The notes under the pieces are model-generated. The model did not search any database and was not told the origin of the DNA. It worked only from the letters and a program-made list of their open reading frames with translations. Below, one piece after another: positions 8,445-17,191 of a stretch of DNA of 64,000 nucleotides. Both the position numbers and the translations under genes were made by a program. The stretch's first letter is position 1. The number at the start of each line of letters is the position of its first letter. The stretch is from Runella zeae DSM 19591. GTDB lineage: Bacteria > Bacteroidota > Bacteroidia > Cytophagales > Spirosomataceae. Location: NCBI RefSeq assembly GCF_000423565.1, contig NZ_AUIF01000030.1, positions 87,535-151,534 on the forward strand, given 5' to 3'.

Positions 8445-9839
8445 ATGAATCACGCAAAAACCCCTACCACTATCAGTGGACGTCTCAAACTCTTCTTTAC
8501 TTTTTTTGATAGTAGATGGGAAGATCTACAACCTCACAATTGGAAAACAACGGTATACCGAGATTTTAGTGCGGGGCTGATTGTGGCAATGACGGCTATT
8601 CCGATGGCAATGGGCTTTGCAATGGCCATGGGAATGAGACCCGAGCATGGTATCATTGCGGGGGCGTTGGCGTGTGTGATAGGGCGGACTTTCGGAGGGT
8701 CTAAATATCAAGTATATGGCCCTACGGCGGCTTTTATTCCGATTGTAGCGGCTTTGATTGCAAAATACCAGACCAATGGCGGAAGTTTTGAACAGGCGCA
8801 TGGATTCCTTATTTTTTGTTCGATTTTGGCCGGAATTACCTTGGTGATCTTTGGCATTTTTGGGTTGGGAAAATACGCCAAATTGGTCCCTAATTCAATC
8901 ATCGTAGGATTTACAGTGGGTATTGCTACCGCGATTGCGCTTACCAATTTTGAAGATATTTTGGGAATAGAAAGTTTTAAAGATTTGCTAGGGCAGGACG
9001 AAGATATCAAAGGCGGAATTTTTAAGAACCTTGCCACTGCCCTCAACAATCTCGACAAAATCAACTTATGGTCGGTCTTTTTGGGAGTGCTTACCTTTGC
9101 ATTGACCAAAACCCTGCTTCGGATTTCGATTTTTATTCCTGGGCCAGTGATAGCGATGGGAGTAGCTACTTTGTTGTCTGCTACGGTACTATCCGACAAG
9201 GGTATCATTTTAGTGAAAGATATTTATGGCTCTATTCCCAACAACTTCTTTGTGTTTACGGCGCCTTCATTACCTGCCATGACTCCAGCCGTGTTTTTAG
9301 ACATTATTTATTTTGTGGGAGCGATCGTATTTGTGTCTGGGGTAGAGAGTATTTTGTGCTCATCGATGGCCGATAAACTAGCGGGCAACAAAGGCACCCC
9401 TTTCAATCCTGATAAAGAATTTTTTGGGCAAGGTATGGTTCAAATCATCACCCCTTTGGTACAAGGCTTTCCTTGTACAGGTGCCTTAGCTCGAACTGCC
9501 ACAAGCATCAAAGCTGGTGCACAGACTCCTTTGGCGGGTTATTTCAAAGCTGTTTTGAAGCTTAGTATGGCTTTTTACTTGGCACCCTATCTGGAATTAA
9601 TTCCTATGGCGTGTATTGGCGGGATTTTGGTATGGGTAGCTAGCAACATGATTAAACCTGCCGAAATCAGAGAAATAAAGGCTTTAGGAAAGTTTGAGTT
9701 TGCAATGATGGTATACACTGCTGTAATGGTACCTGTTACGGACTTTCTTACGGGAGTACTCTCAGCGATGGTGCTTTATTTTGTGGTGCACAAATTTTAT
9801 ACAAGAAAAAGAAAACCAAAATTACCAATACCTGCCTAA
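8445..9839 (+). CDS. SulP family inorganic anion transporter lacking STAS
   Basis: 464 residues with about ten to twelve membrane segments. The SulP signature is clear near the N-terminus: RDFSAGLIVAMTAIPMAMGFA, then MRPEHGIIAGALACVIG and GGSKYQVYGPTAAF, which line the anion site in this family. GFPCTGALARTATSIKAGAQTPLAG near 345-370 is also typical. SulP proteins carry sulfate, bicarbonate or other anions; the substrate here cannot be told. The protein ends about 15 residues after the last membrane segment, so the cytoplasmic STAS domain is missing. It is co-directional with the UspA-like gene and followed by a strong terminator. Confidence 0.88.
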   Translation: MNHAKTPTTISGRLKLFFTFFDSRWEDLQPHNWKTTVYRDFSAGLIVAMTAIPMAMGFAMAMGMRPEHGIIAGALACVIGRTFGGSKYQVYGPTAAFIPIVAALIAKYQTNGGSFEQAHGFLIFCSILAGITLVIFGIFGLGKYAKLVPNSIIVGFTVGIATAIALTNFEDILGIESFKDLLGQDEDIKGGIFKNLATALNNLDKINLWSVFLGVLTFALTKTLLRISIFIPGPVIAMGVATLLSATVLSDKGIILVKDIYGSIPNNFFVFTAPSLPAMTPAVFLDIIYFVGAIVFVSGVESILCSSMADKLAGNKGTPFNPDKEFFGQGMVQIITPLVQGFPCTGALARTATSIKAGAQTPLAGYFKAVLKLSMAFYLAPYLELIPMACIGGILVWVASNMIKPAEIREIKALGKFEFAMMVYTAVMVPVTDFLTGVLSAMVLYFVVHKFYTRKRKPKLPIPA

Positions 9840-9950
9840 GAGCTATCATGGGTGTAAAATGCTTTGAATGCCAATGAGCGGTTATGAACTATATGCTTTT
9901 GAGGTTTTTTTGACGAATTTAGTTTAGATTATTAGAACAAATGATTCATA

Positions 9951-9986
9951 ACCTGTACCTACGCTTGTGGGTACAGGTTTTTTTTA
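9951..9986 (+). terminator. Intrinsic terminator after the SulP gene
   Basis: ACCTGTACC pairs with GGTACAGGT (9-bp stem, 10-base loop) and is followed directly by a run of T residues. Confidence 0.8.
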
Positions 9987-10101
9987 AGGAATTGAAATGT
10001 ATAGTTTTGGTTTTTCTTCGAAATCAAGTCAACATTTCGGTGAAAAGTAGTGTTTTCAATGTTTGAAAGCGTTTGTTAAAACCAATTTGTATTGCTATTC
10101 C

Positions 10102-10800
10102 ATGAAAAAAATATTGCTGGTAGAAGATGAGGTGCATGTGGTCTCGTTTATTAAAAAAGGACTTACCGAAGAAGGTTTTGAAGTAAGTGTGGTGTTTGAT
10201 GGTAAAACTGGAGTGCAGATTTTCAACGACCGCTCTTTTGATTTGGTGATTTTGGATATTATGCTGCCCGAAATGAATGGGCTGGAGGTGTGTAAAGAGA
10301 TTCGGAAAGTAAACACTTCCGTTCCTATTTTATTTTTGACTGCCTTAGGAACCTCCGAAAATATTGTGTTGGGGCTAGAAACAGGGGCCGACGATTATCT
10401 AGTCAAGCCTTTTAAATTTATTGAGTTGGTGGCGCGTATCAAAACCCTGCTACGGCGTACTGAGCACGTTAGTGCCCAACAGCCTGATCCACAGGGGGAT
10501 TTTATTTTTAGAGTGGGTGATTTGGAACTCAACGATTATACCAAAACCGTATCGCGTGCGGATAGGGTGATTTCGCTTACCACTACCGAATATCGTCTAC
10601 TTTTGTTTTTTATGAAAAACAAAAGTAAAGTAGTGTCAAGGGTTGATATTTTGGAAGAAGTATGGGGCGTCAACTTTGATTTGGGAACCAATGTGGTGGA
10701 TGTGTACGTAAATTATCTGCGAAAGAAAGTAGATTTTGTTCCTGAAAATAAGTTGATTCATACAGTGATAGGCATGGGCTATGTCTTGAAGGAGCATTGA
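10102..10800 (+). CDS. OmpR-family response regulator
   Basis: The ATG at 10102 (MKKILLVEDE) is preferred over the longer in-frame start at 10063. The receiver domain has the acidic pair (ED), the phosphoacceptor Asp in VILDIMLPE near residue 51, the conserved Thr/Ala switch region (FLTAL) and Lys in VKPF. The C-terminal winged helix (from about 135) has the OmpR/PhoB pattern TTEYRLLLFFMKN and VDVYVNYLRKKVD. It is a DNA-binding transcription factor, activated by phosphorylation from the histidine kinase that starts 31 bases downstream. The target genes are unknown. Confidence 0.92.
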   Translation: MKKILLVEDEVHVVSFIKKGLTEEGFEVSVVFDGKTGVQIFNDRSFDLVILDIMLPEMNGLEVCKEIRKVNTSVPILFLTALGTSENIVLGLETGADDYLVKPFKFIELVARIKTLLRRTEHVSAQQPDPQGDFIFRVGDLELNDYTKTVSRADRVISLTTTEYRLLLFFMKNKSKVVSRVDILEEVWGVNFDLGTNVVDVYVNYLRKKVDFVPENKLIHTVIGMGYVLKEH

Positions 10801-10830
10801 AATAACAAATGATAAGAAAAGTAAGGATTG

Positions 10831-12210
10831 ATGAAAACCCAAACTAAAACCAGCTTATTGCTACTGAGTGCTTTTTTGGTGATTGTGATGATATTTAGTG
10901 GGTTTGTATATTTTTCGGTGGCCAATTATTCCTACAAAGATTTTTATAAACTACTAGAAATTAGGGCGTTTACAACGGCGCGTGTAGAGCTGCATCGGGG
11001 TTTTGACACCGAAGTGACCGAAATCAATGCGCTGCACAATGAGTTTTTTGATAAGCTTCCGCAGGAACATGATTACTTTTTTCCGTTGACTCCCGCCAAA
11101 ACTTTTGAAGAGGAAGCTAAAAAACTTAAACTTCCTATTACTTTTTTTGAGACGATTCAAAAAGAAGGCAAAACCGAATACAGCGACAATGGTCTTTTTT
11201 ATGTAGGTATCAAATACAATAGCCCCAAAGGAGAGTACATCGTAGTGGCTTCGGCCGAAAATTATTTTGAGCTTCATCATTTTGTGTATTTGCGCAAAAC
11301 CTTGTTTTTGGCGATAGCAACGGCATTTTTGTTTTCACTTTTTATTTCGGTATATTTTTCAAAATATGTTTTTAATCCTCTCACTAAAATTACCGAACGG
11401 GTTAAACAAATTAGTTCCGAAAATCTGCATTTACGCCTCGACTTCGCCAATACCCACGACGAACTCAATGACTTGGCGAAGACGTTCAATGATATGCTCA
11501 ATCGTATTGAAACTTCTTTTGAGACTCAAAACAATTTTATTAGTAATGCTTCTCACGAATTGCGAACGCCTCTGACGGCGATTATCGGAGAAGCGGATGT
11601 AGCCTTGGCAAAAGTCCGAAAACCCGAAGAATATATCGAAACCATCAGGATTATATTAGTAGAAGCCGAAAAATTGGAAAAGAAAACCCAAGCTCTTTTG
11701 TTTTTGGCTCAAACGGGCTTTGACGGCAAAATCCAAAAATTTGACAAAGTACGGGTTGACCAGTTGCTGTGGGATGTGAAAGAAACCGTTGAGAAAATAA
11801 ACCCGAAAAGCTCAATTCGGATAGACATGAGCCTGCTGCCCGAAAACCCCTCTAAACTAAAAGTAAAAGGCAATGAGCAACTTCTTCATTTGGCCCTGAG
11901 CAATATCATCAGTAATGCTTGCAAATACTCTGATTATCAGACGGTCAATGTGTCGATTGGGTCGTCTGATAAAAAGGTTTTTATCGTGGTAAAAGATGCG
12001 GGTATTGGTATTCCCGAAAACGAGCTTAAATATATTTATGTACCTTTTTTTAGGGCATCCAACACCAAAAATTACGAAGGGTATGGGATAGGTCTGCCTC
12101 TTACCAAAAACATTATACGTATGCACGAAGGAGAGATTCTGGTGTCGTCGATTCTCAATAGTGGCACTACTGTACAGATAAATCTGCCGATTGGGAATTA
12201 TGAACTATAA
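10831..12210 (+). CDS. HAMP-domain sensor histidine kinase
   Basis: The ATG at 10831 follows a TTG that could also initiate. Two membrane segments (about residues 8-30 and 150-175) enclose a periplasmic sensor of roughly 120 residues. A HAMP linker follows (FNPLTKITERVKQI...), then the H-box NASHELRTPLTAI near residue 240 with the phosphorylated His, then N-box NIISNACKYS and G-boxes DAGIGIPENE and GYGIGLPL. It is a classical membrane-bound kinase for the preceding OmpR regulator. Its 3' end lies only 9 bases from the convergent nanM-like gene. The signal is unknown. Confidence 0.92.
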   Translation: MKTQTKTSLLLLSAFLVIVMIFSGFVYFSVANYSYKDFYKLLEIRAFTTARVELHRGFDTEVTEINALHNEFFDKLPQEHDYFFPLTPAKTFEEEAKKLKLPITFFETIQKEGKTEYSDNGLFYVGIKYNSPKGEYIVVASAENYFELHHFVYLRKTLFLAIATAFLFSLFISVYFSKYVFNPLTKITERVKQISSENLHLRLDFANTHDELNDLAKTFNDMLNRIETSFETQNNFISNASHELRTPLTAIIGEADVALAKVRKPEEYIETIRIILVEAEKLEKKTQALLFLAQTGFDGKIQKFDKVRVDQLLWDVKETVEKINPKSSIRIDMSLLPENPSKLKVKGNEQLLHLALSNIISNACKYSDYQTVNVSIGSSDKKVFIVVKDAGIGIPENELKYIYVPFFRASNTKNYEGYGIGLPLTKNIIRMHEGEILVSSILNSGTTVQINLPIGNYEL

Positions 12211-12219
12211 GGTATATTG

Positions 12220-13308
12220 CTACTTTGATAAAGAAACTCCTACTTTGATTTGGGGAGAGCGAATGCCGGGGCTAATTTCGCCCGTCGGAATTACCACCTT
12301 ATGGTGCCATATTACTAATGGAGTAGTAACCGCCGCTTCACTTTTGGGGTTTGAATCAGCAGACGGGATGGTGTCTACGATGCGCCATGTGTTGGTATTG
12401 GTGTGGTAAGCAAGCACTTCTTTTCTAAAGCCCGGATGTTTTTCTTTGAGTTCGAGTACGCGATGAGCATTCACACCGTCGTCGCCCCCAAAAATCATTA
12501 ATTCGGAATTTGGGCCTGAAAAGGCGGGCGAAGGCGCTGCCGCTACAGCATGAGGTAAGGAGGTAAGCGATTTCCATTGGTGGGTCTTAGGCTCAAAACG
12601 CCAGGCATCATTTAAGTAAGTGCGGGTGGGCTGTGAAGTAGCTGGATTGTTACTTAATTTGACCCCACTAAACAAAAAAAACGTCCCTTTTTGAGCACCT
12701 GCTACGGCAAGCATTCGTCCATGATTAGGGAGAGAAGGAAGCGCATTCCATTGTTTTTTTTGAAGGTCAAATTCCCAAAATTGCTGCGTCGTAATCGTAT
12801 CCGAAGGCGCGTGTGTACCCCCTGCTACATATACTTTGTTGTCAATAAGTGCCCCAGAAGCATAAGCAAGCGGAGATGGAAGCGGGGGTAACGGAGTAAA
12901 GCGTAGTTGGCCGTGCGTCCATTCTATATAAAAAGCCTCTTTAAAATGCTGTTTGGCATTGGCACCCCCTACGCAAAATATCCCGTTTGGGGTAGTGATG
13001 GATAGCCCGTATCCCATCGCTTGAGGGAGCTTGCCCGCTTTTTTCCAAGTGCTTGTGGGAGATTCTAATACATAAATATCATCGTACCAAGTTTTGGGAG
13101 CTTTCCCCCACGGGCCTGCATTGTGGGGGAAATTGGCTCCCCCCGCTACGATAAGTGCGCCATTGCTGACACCACTGTAAGCCCCCGCAAACCCTACGGC
13201 GTCGGGCAAAGGGGGGAGGTATTCCCACTCAAAAGCGCGGGAGGAAGGTTGACTCATCATTTTAAGGCTCACAATGCTCAATAAAAAAAATAGAATCGGG
13301 CGAATCAT
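12220..13308 (-). CDS. nanM: Kelch-type mutarotase, NanM-like (N-acetylneuraminate epimerase)
   Basis: 362 residues with a signal peptide (about 1-19) and a six-bladed kelch propeller. The repeats carry the kelch pattern of Gly-Gly pairs and distal Trp: VAGGANFPHN near 50, FCVGGAN near 115, YVAGGTHAP near 165 and MIFGGDDG near 270. The family converts alpha-sialic acid released by sialidases to the beta anomer in the periplasm. It is the last gene of the sialic-acid operon, 11 bases after the lyase gene. Confidence in the family is high and in sialic acid as substrate good because of the neighbours. Confidence 0.85.
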   Translation of the reverse strand: MIRPILFFLLSIVSLKMMSQPSSRAFEWEYLPPLPDAVGFAGAYSGVSNGALIVAGGANFPHNAGPWGKAPKTWYDDIYVLESPTSTWKKAGKLPQAMGYGLSITTPNGIFCVGGANAKQHFKEAFYIEWTHGQLRFTPLPPLPSPLAYASGALIDNKVYVAGGTHAPSDTITTQQFWEFDLQKKQWNALPSLPNHGRMLAVAGAQKGTFFLFSGVKLSNNPATSQPTRTYLNDAWRFEPKTHQWKSLTSLPHAVAAAPSPAFSGPNSELMIFGGDDGVNAHRVLELKEKHPGFRKEVLAYHTNTNTWRIVDTIPSADSNPKSEAAVTTPLVIWHHKVVIPTGEISPGIRSPQIKVGVSLSK

Positions 13309-13319
13309 GCAGGTATGCT

Positions 13320-14252
13320 TTATTTCTGGGGTGCAAGGCTGAGGTTCAGATGATCAAAAAACTGAATAGACGACAGTTGTTCAAACAGTTGATGCGAGTC
13401 TTCATCAGACAAAGCTTGAAGCGGCAAACGACAAGGCCCTAAATCAAAACCTATCATTTTCATAATGGCTTTTTGAGCCGGAATGGGCGGATATTTAATA
13501 AAAATTCGGACCATTTCTACCAACAGAAGCATGAGTTCTTGGGCTTTGTCGAGCTGCCCGTTTTCAAAATACTGACGTACTTTAAGGTACAAAGGTGCGG
13601 CAAAATTGAAGGTACTTCCAATCGCCCCTTTGGCTCCTACAACGAGAGCCGAAAGGTAGTTTTCGTCAAAACCATAGAGTACATCGTATTTTTTTTGTTT
13701 GTAATTGAGGCACGATTGGTACTCCCAAATAGTAAAAGCGGTGTATTTGATACCTACAAAATTGGGGATTTGTTGTTCGGCCAACTCCATAAATGCCACC
13801 GTATCAATCGAGATACCCGTCAGCATAGGAATATGATAATAATAAAAAGGTAAAGTAGGCGCGGCGGATGCAATCGCCGTCATACAATCGGCTAGGTTTT
13901 GGACAGAGGTAGGTTTAAAATAAAAAGCGGCTACCGACGAAATAGCATGGGCGCCTGCTTGCGCTGCGTGACGGGCTAATTTCTGCGCTTCGGCAATGCT
14001 GGCGTGTCCTACGTGGCTAATGATGTACAATTGACCTTTGGCAGATTGAATCACCACTTCCAAAATCTGCATCCGCTCTTCGAGGGTAAGATTGGGGCCT
14101 TCGCCGTTGCTACCACACACAAAAATACCTTTGACGCCGCTGTCAATCAAGTGTTGTACTAAATCAGGAATCAATTCATAATGGACACTCCCGTCGGGGT
14201 GAAGGGGAGTAAAAAGAGCGGCAATGAGGCCATCGAAGTGCTGTGTTGTCAT
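13320..14252 (-). CDS. nanA: N-acetylneuraminate lyase (DapA family)
   Basis: 310 residues of the DHDPS/NAL class I aldolase family. The carboxylate-binding GSNGEG lies at 47-52, the catalytic tyrosine in FYYYHIP near 137-139, and the Schiff-base lysine in VGIKYT at about 169. It cleaves sialic acid to N-acetylmannosamine and pyruvate in the cytosol. The sequence type (GIKYT, tyrosine-rich catalytic stretch) and the flanking sialidase and mutarotase genes point to NanA rather than dihydrodipicolinate synthase. It is separated from the upstream sialidase-like gene by 97 bases but transcribed in the same direction. Confidence 0.88.
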   Translation of the reverse strand: MTTQHFDGLIAALFTPLHPDGSVHYELIPDLVQHLIDSGVKGIFVCGSNGEGPNLTLEERMQILEVVIQSAKGQLYIISHVGHASIAEAQKLARHAAQAGAHAISSVAAFYFKPTSVQNLADCMTAIASAAPTLPFYYYHIPMLTGISIDTVAFMELAEQQIPNFVGIKYTAFTIWEYQSCLNYKQKKYDVLYGFDENYLSALVVGAKGAIGSTFNFAAPLYLKVRQYFENGQLDKAQELMLLLVEMVRIFIKYPPIPAQKAIMKMIGFDLGPCRLPLQALSDEDSHQLFEQLSSIQFFDHLNLSLAPQK

Positions 14253-14349
14253 AAATATATTGAGTGCTAAGCACCGTTAATTGTTATCTGTTAATTGTGA
14301 ATTACCGATACGGTTTTTGGGTTGATAATCAGTGTGTTAATGTGGTTTG

Positions 14350-15450
14350 CTAAAACATTTTATCAAATTCCTCTACCTTAAACCGAACTGCTACTACCGA
14401 ATGCTTTTTGGTACCGGGTTGGTATTTGATATAAGTAGTAGCTACAAAAGTACCGTCAGACAGCAATTCCAAACCGGGATAGCCGCAGTCGGGCCCCGCA
14501 AAACTGTGAAGAAGTTTGACGCGATACTGTCCCGAAAGACCATTTTTGATGTCGTTGTAAGTACCTACCCAAGCCACAAAATGCCCTTTGGTGGGGCTAT
14601 TGGGAGCCATGTCTCTAAACACCGAAACGATTCGTCCGTCGGAGGTGTAGCGTATCATGTGGCGGTCGCCGGTGAGTCCCCAAGGGGTTTCGGTAGGCAC
14701 CGACCATGTTTGCCCTTCATCGGTAGAGACCATCATCAGAGAGTGATTTTTGCGTTGGTTTTCTCGCATGATGCAGAGGAGTTCTTTGCCGTTGGGAGAG
14801 CGAAATACCGCCGGCTCGCAAGGAGAGCGGCCTTCCATTTCGCAGACCATCACAGACTCCCCCCAAGTGACACCACCATCTTTGGAGATAGATTGCCAAA
14901 TTTTGAGAGGAGCTTTGTCTTTGTCGTCAGGGCCACGATGGTAGAGTCCTAGATAGTCGCCGTTGTTGAGTTTGATAATACTCGAAAAGGCCATGATGCA
15001 AGGTTTCCCCAAACTTCTGACCGGCGTCCAGGTTTTGCCGCCGTCTTCGCTCCACGTTTGCGACATGGCAGGGCGAGCCGCAAAAACCATGAGTCGTTCT
15101 TTTCCCGCAGGGTCTTTGAGCCAATAAATACTGGGACAGTTGAAGGTAGTTCCCCAATCGGCTGGGGTCGGAATCATCTGCCATTGTTTGCCGCCGTCGG
15201 TGCTCTTGGCCAAAGGCCCTGCTTTTCCGCCATGATTGTAAGACCAAGCGGCATAGATGGTTTGGCCGTCGGGCATCAAGACAGTGGTGGGATGCCCTTG
15301 GTAAATGTCGTCGGTACCTTGAGCAATCACGATTTGGCGATTTTTTTCGGCCGATACGTCCAAAATTGGAAGATTTGCCCCTGATTTTTGCGCCCAAGAA
15401 GTGGCACAAGATGCTAATAGTACAAGCGAGAATAAGCGATGTTTCATCAT
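14350..15450 (-). CDS. Sialidase-family BNR protein (second sialidase-like)
   Basis: 366 residues with a signal peptide (about 1-20, ending TSWAQ). Four Asp-box-like motifs are visible: STDGGKQW, SEDGGKTW, SKDGGVTW and STDEGQTW. These mark a six-bladed sialidase-fold propeller. I do not see the FRIP arginine motif that binds the sialic acid carboxylate in true sialidases, so the activity may differ (another exo-glycosidase or a binding protein). Its ATGATGA start overlaps the stop of the upstream sialidase gene by 4 bases, indicating translational coupling. Predicted periplasmic or secreted. Confidence 0.75.
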   Translation of the reverse strand: MMKHRLFSLVLLASCATSWAQKSGANLPILDVSAEKNRQIVIAQGTDDIYQGHPTTVLMPDGQTIYAAWSYNHGGKAGPLAKSTDGGKQWQMIPTPADWGTTFNCPSIYWLKDPAGKERLMVFAARPAMSQTWSEDGGKTWTPVRSLGKPCIMAFSSIIKLNNGDYLGLYHRGPDDKDKAPLKIWQSISKDGGVTWGESVMVCEMEGRSPCEPAVFRSPNGKELLCIMRENQRKNHSLMMVSTDEGQTWSVPTETPWGLTGDRHMIRYTSDGRIVSVFRDMAPNSPTKGHFVAWVGTYNDIKNGLSGQYRVKLLHSFAGPDCGYPGLELLSDGTFVATTYIKYQPGTKKHSVVAVRFKVEEFDKMF

Positions 15451-17117
15451 TTTTTCAATATTTCGGAGAGGTCAATTTGTTGAAATACCAAATCGGCTTG
15501 ACTACTTTCATAGATAATACCAATGGTGTTTTCGTTGAGTGAAGTCAAACAAGAATAGCCGCGTCCTTTCAATTCGTCTAGCAAAAGCCACTTATCCGAC
15601 GGCCACGTCAGTCCGTCATCCAAGCTGGTTTTGAGCGTAATATGGGTACGGTCTACTTTTGAATTAGGATTTGAGAAAAGCAAAATACTCTTTTTCTTTT
15701 TGTTTTGTACAAAATCATGTCGGTGTAGTGAACCCATGCAGGTCGGTTCGGGCAATGCGCCATCAGAAGAAGGATGACGAGTCCAAGTTTTTCCCAAATC
15801 GCGGGTAGTAGCTACTTCTCGGCCATTGCGCGCAGAGGTATCGTTACGGTTTTTGTTGGCTCTCATGTTGAGCATGATGCTTCCGTCGGAGAGTTGGGTG
15901 GCCATATTTTCGGTGGTGCTTTCGATGCTTGCTTTTGGGCTAGTTTGCCACGTTTTACCTCCGTCTTGGCTGTAAGTGATGTTAGAAAAAGCCTCGCCTG
16001 TATGGTCGCGCCCTTGAGTAGGAAAAACCAGCGTGCCATCTTCAAGCGTAATTCCGTGCCCCGGTGCGGGCGCCCACAGCCACCACTCTTCCTTTTTACA
16101 CATTTTGGTAATATTGACGGGTTCGCTCCAGGTTTTGCCGTCGTCGGTACTTTTTACAATCAAAAACTGGGACGTTTGTTTTACATCAAATCCAGGCTGA
16201 GAGCCTTTGGTACGCCATTGATGATTCCACTCTTTGCTATTTTCGTTGAGCCCTTCGAGCCATTTCCCTTGGTCATTGATGACTCCGTACATCCACAAAC
16301 CAGCCAAGTAAATGGTATTGGAGTTTTTATCGACCAAAATACACGCATCCGATACTCCATTGAATTTTTGGGGCAATCCTCCCCAAGTACCCATATCCAT
16401 CGCGACGCGCATTGGTTCCCAAGTTTTGCCACCGTCGGTACTGCGGCTAAGTCCAATGTCGATGTCGCCTTGTAAATCGCGAGAGCTATTGCGACGAGCA
16501 TCGTACACGGCCAAGAGGGTGCCTTGATGGGTAGTCACAAGCCCCGGAATACGAAAGGTATGGACATTGTCATCGCCATGCTGACGTACTGCTACGCCGA
16601 TGCGTTGTTTTGTAGGAATGGGAGAAGTTTTGGGACTGATGTTTTGTTGATTGACGGTGATATTGGTGCAATTAACATCCACAAAATGCTTTAAGTCAGC
16701 CTTTTCGCTGAGTTCTAACGAAAGCCAAAAATAATGATTGCCAGGGCCTAATGTTTGAGTGGCCGAGAGTGAAAAAGTACCTTTTGTAATCTCCTTTTGG
16801 GTAACTAGCTTGGCAGGGGCAGCTTTGAAAGCTGAGTCTGTACCGCTAAAGTACAACTTGATATTTTTGAGGTCTTTGAGGGAAGTAGTTCCGGTAGTAT
16901 TAAAATCAAAACTTGATACCGACACTGAAGATTGAGAAGGTGAAACCCATACTTGAAGGCGAATGACAGGATTGTCGGATTTGCCTTTAAGTACGGGTGT
17001 CACAAACTGCTTTTCGGTCACCGTGATATTTTGCGCAAAAGCGGTCTTATGGGCTAGCTGCCATCCTAAAATGGTGTGGATAAAAATTGACAAAAATGAA
17101 ATTCTCATAAAAATCAA
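15447..17117 (-). CDS. nanH: Exo-alpha-sialidase (GH33)
   Basis: 556 residues. A hydrophobic leader (about 1-29) is followed by an N-terminal beta-sandwich like the BNR-neuraminidase N-terminal domain (to about 165), then the catalytic propeller. The arginine motif FRIPGLV is near residue 187, followed by AVYDARRN, and Asp boxes STDGGKTW, STDDGKTW, SQDGGKTW and SLDDGLTW run through the domain. It releases terminal sialic acid from glycoconjugates outside the cytoplasm. It lies after susCD and is translationally coupled to the next BNR gene. The ATG follows an in-frame ATT-rich stretch with no better start. Confidence 0.92.
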   Translation of the reverse strand: MIFMRISFLSIFIHTILGWQLAHKTAFAQNITVTEKQFVTPVLKGKSDNPVIRLQVWVSPSQSSVSVSSFDFNTTGTTSLKDLKNIKLYFSGTDSAFKAAPAKLVTQKEITKGTFSLSATQTLGPGNHYFWLSLELSEKADLKHFVDVNCTNITVNQQNISPKTSPIPTKQRIGVAVRQHGDDNVHTFRIPGLVTTHQGTLLAVYDARRNSSRDLQGDIDIGLSRSTDGGKTWEPMRVAMDMGTWGGLPQKFNGVSDACILVDKNSNTIYLAGLWMYGVINDQGKWLEGLNENSKEWNHQWRTKGSQPGFDVKQTSQFLIVKSTDDGKTWSEPVNITKMCKKEEWWLWAPAPGHGITLEDGTLVFPTQGRDHTGEAFSNITYSQDGGKTWQTSPKASIESTTENMATQLSDGSIMLNMRANKNRNDTSARNGREVATTRDLGKTWTRHPSSDGALPEPTCMGSLHRHDFVQNKKKKSILLFSNPNSKVDRTHITLKTSLDDGLTWPSDKWLLLDELKGRGYSCLTSLNENTIGIIYESSQADLVFQQIDLSEILKK

Positions 17118-17191
17118 AAGAAATAAGGGATGACAGTAAATAAGTGTTTGTGCACAGTTAATTATGCTTAATAATCAATACAACAACGGCA

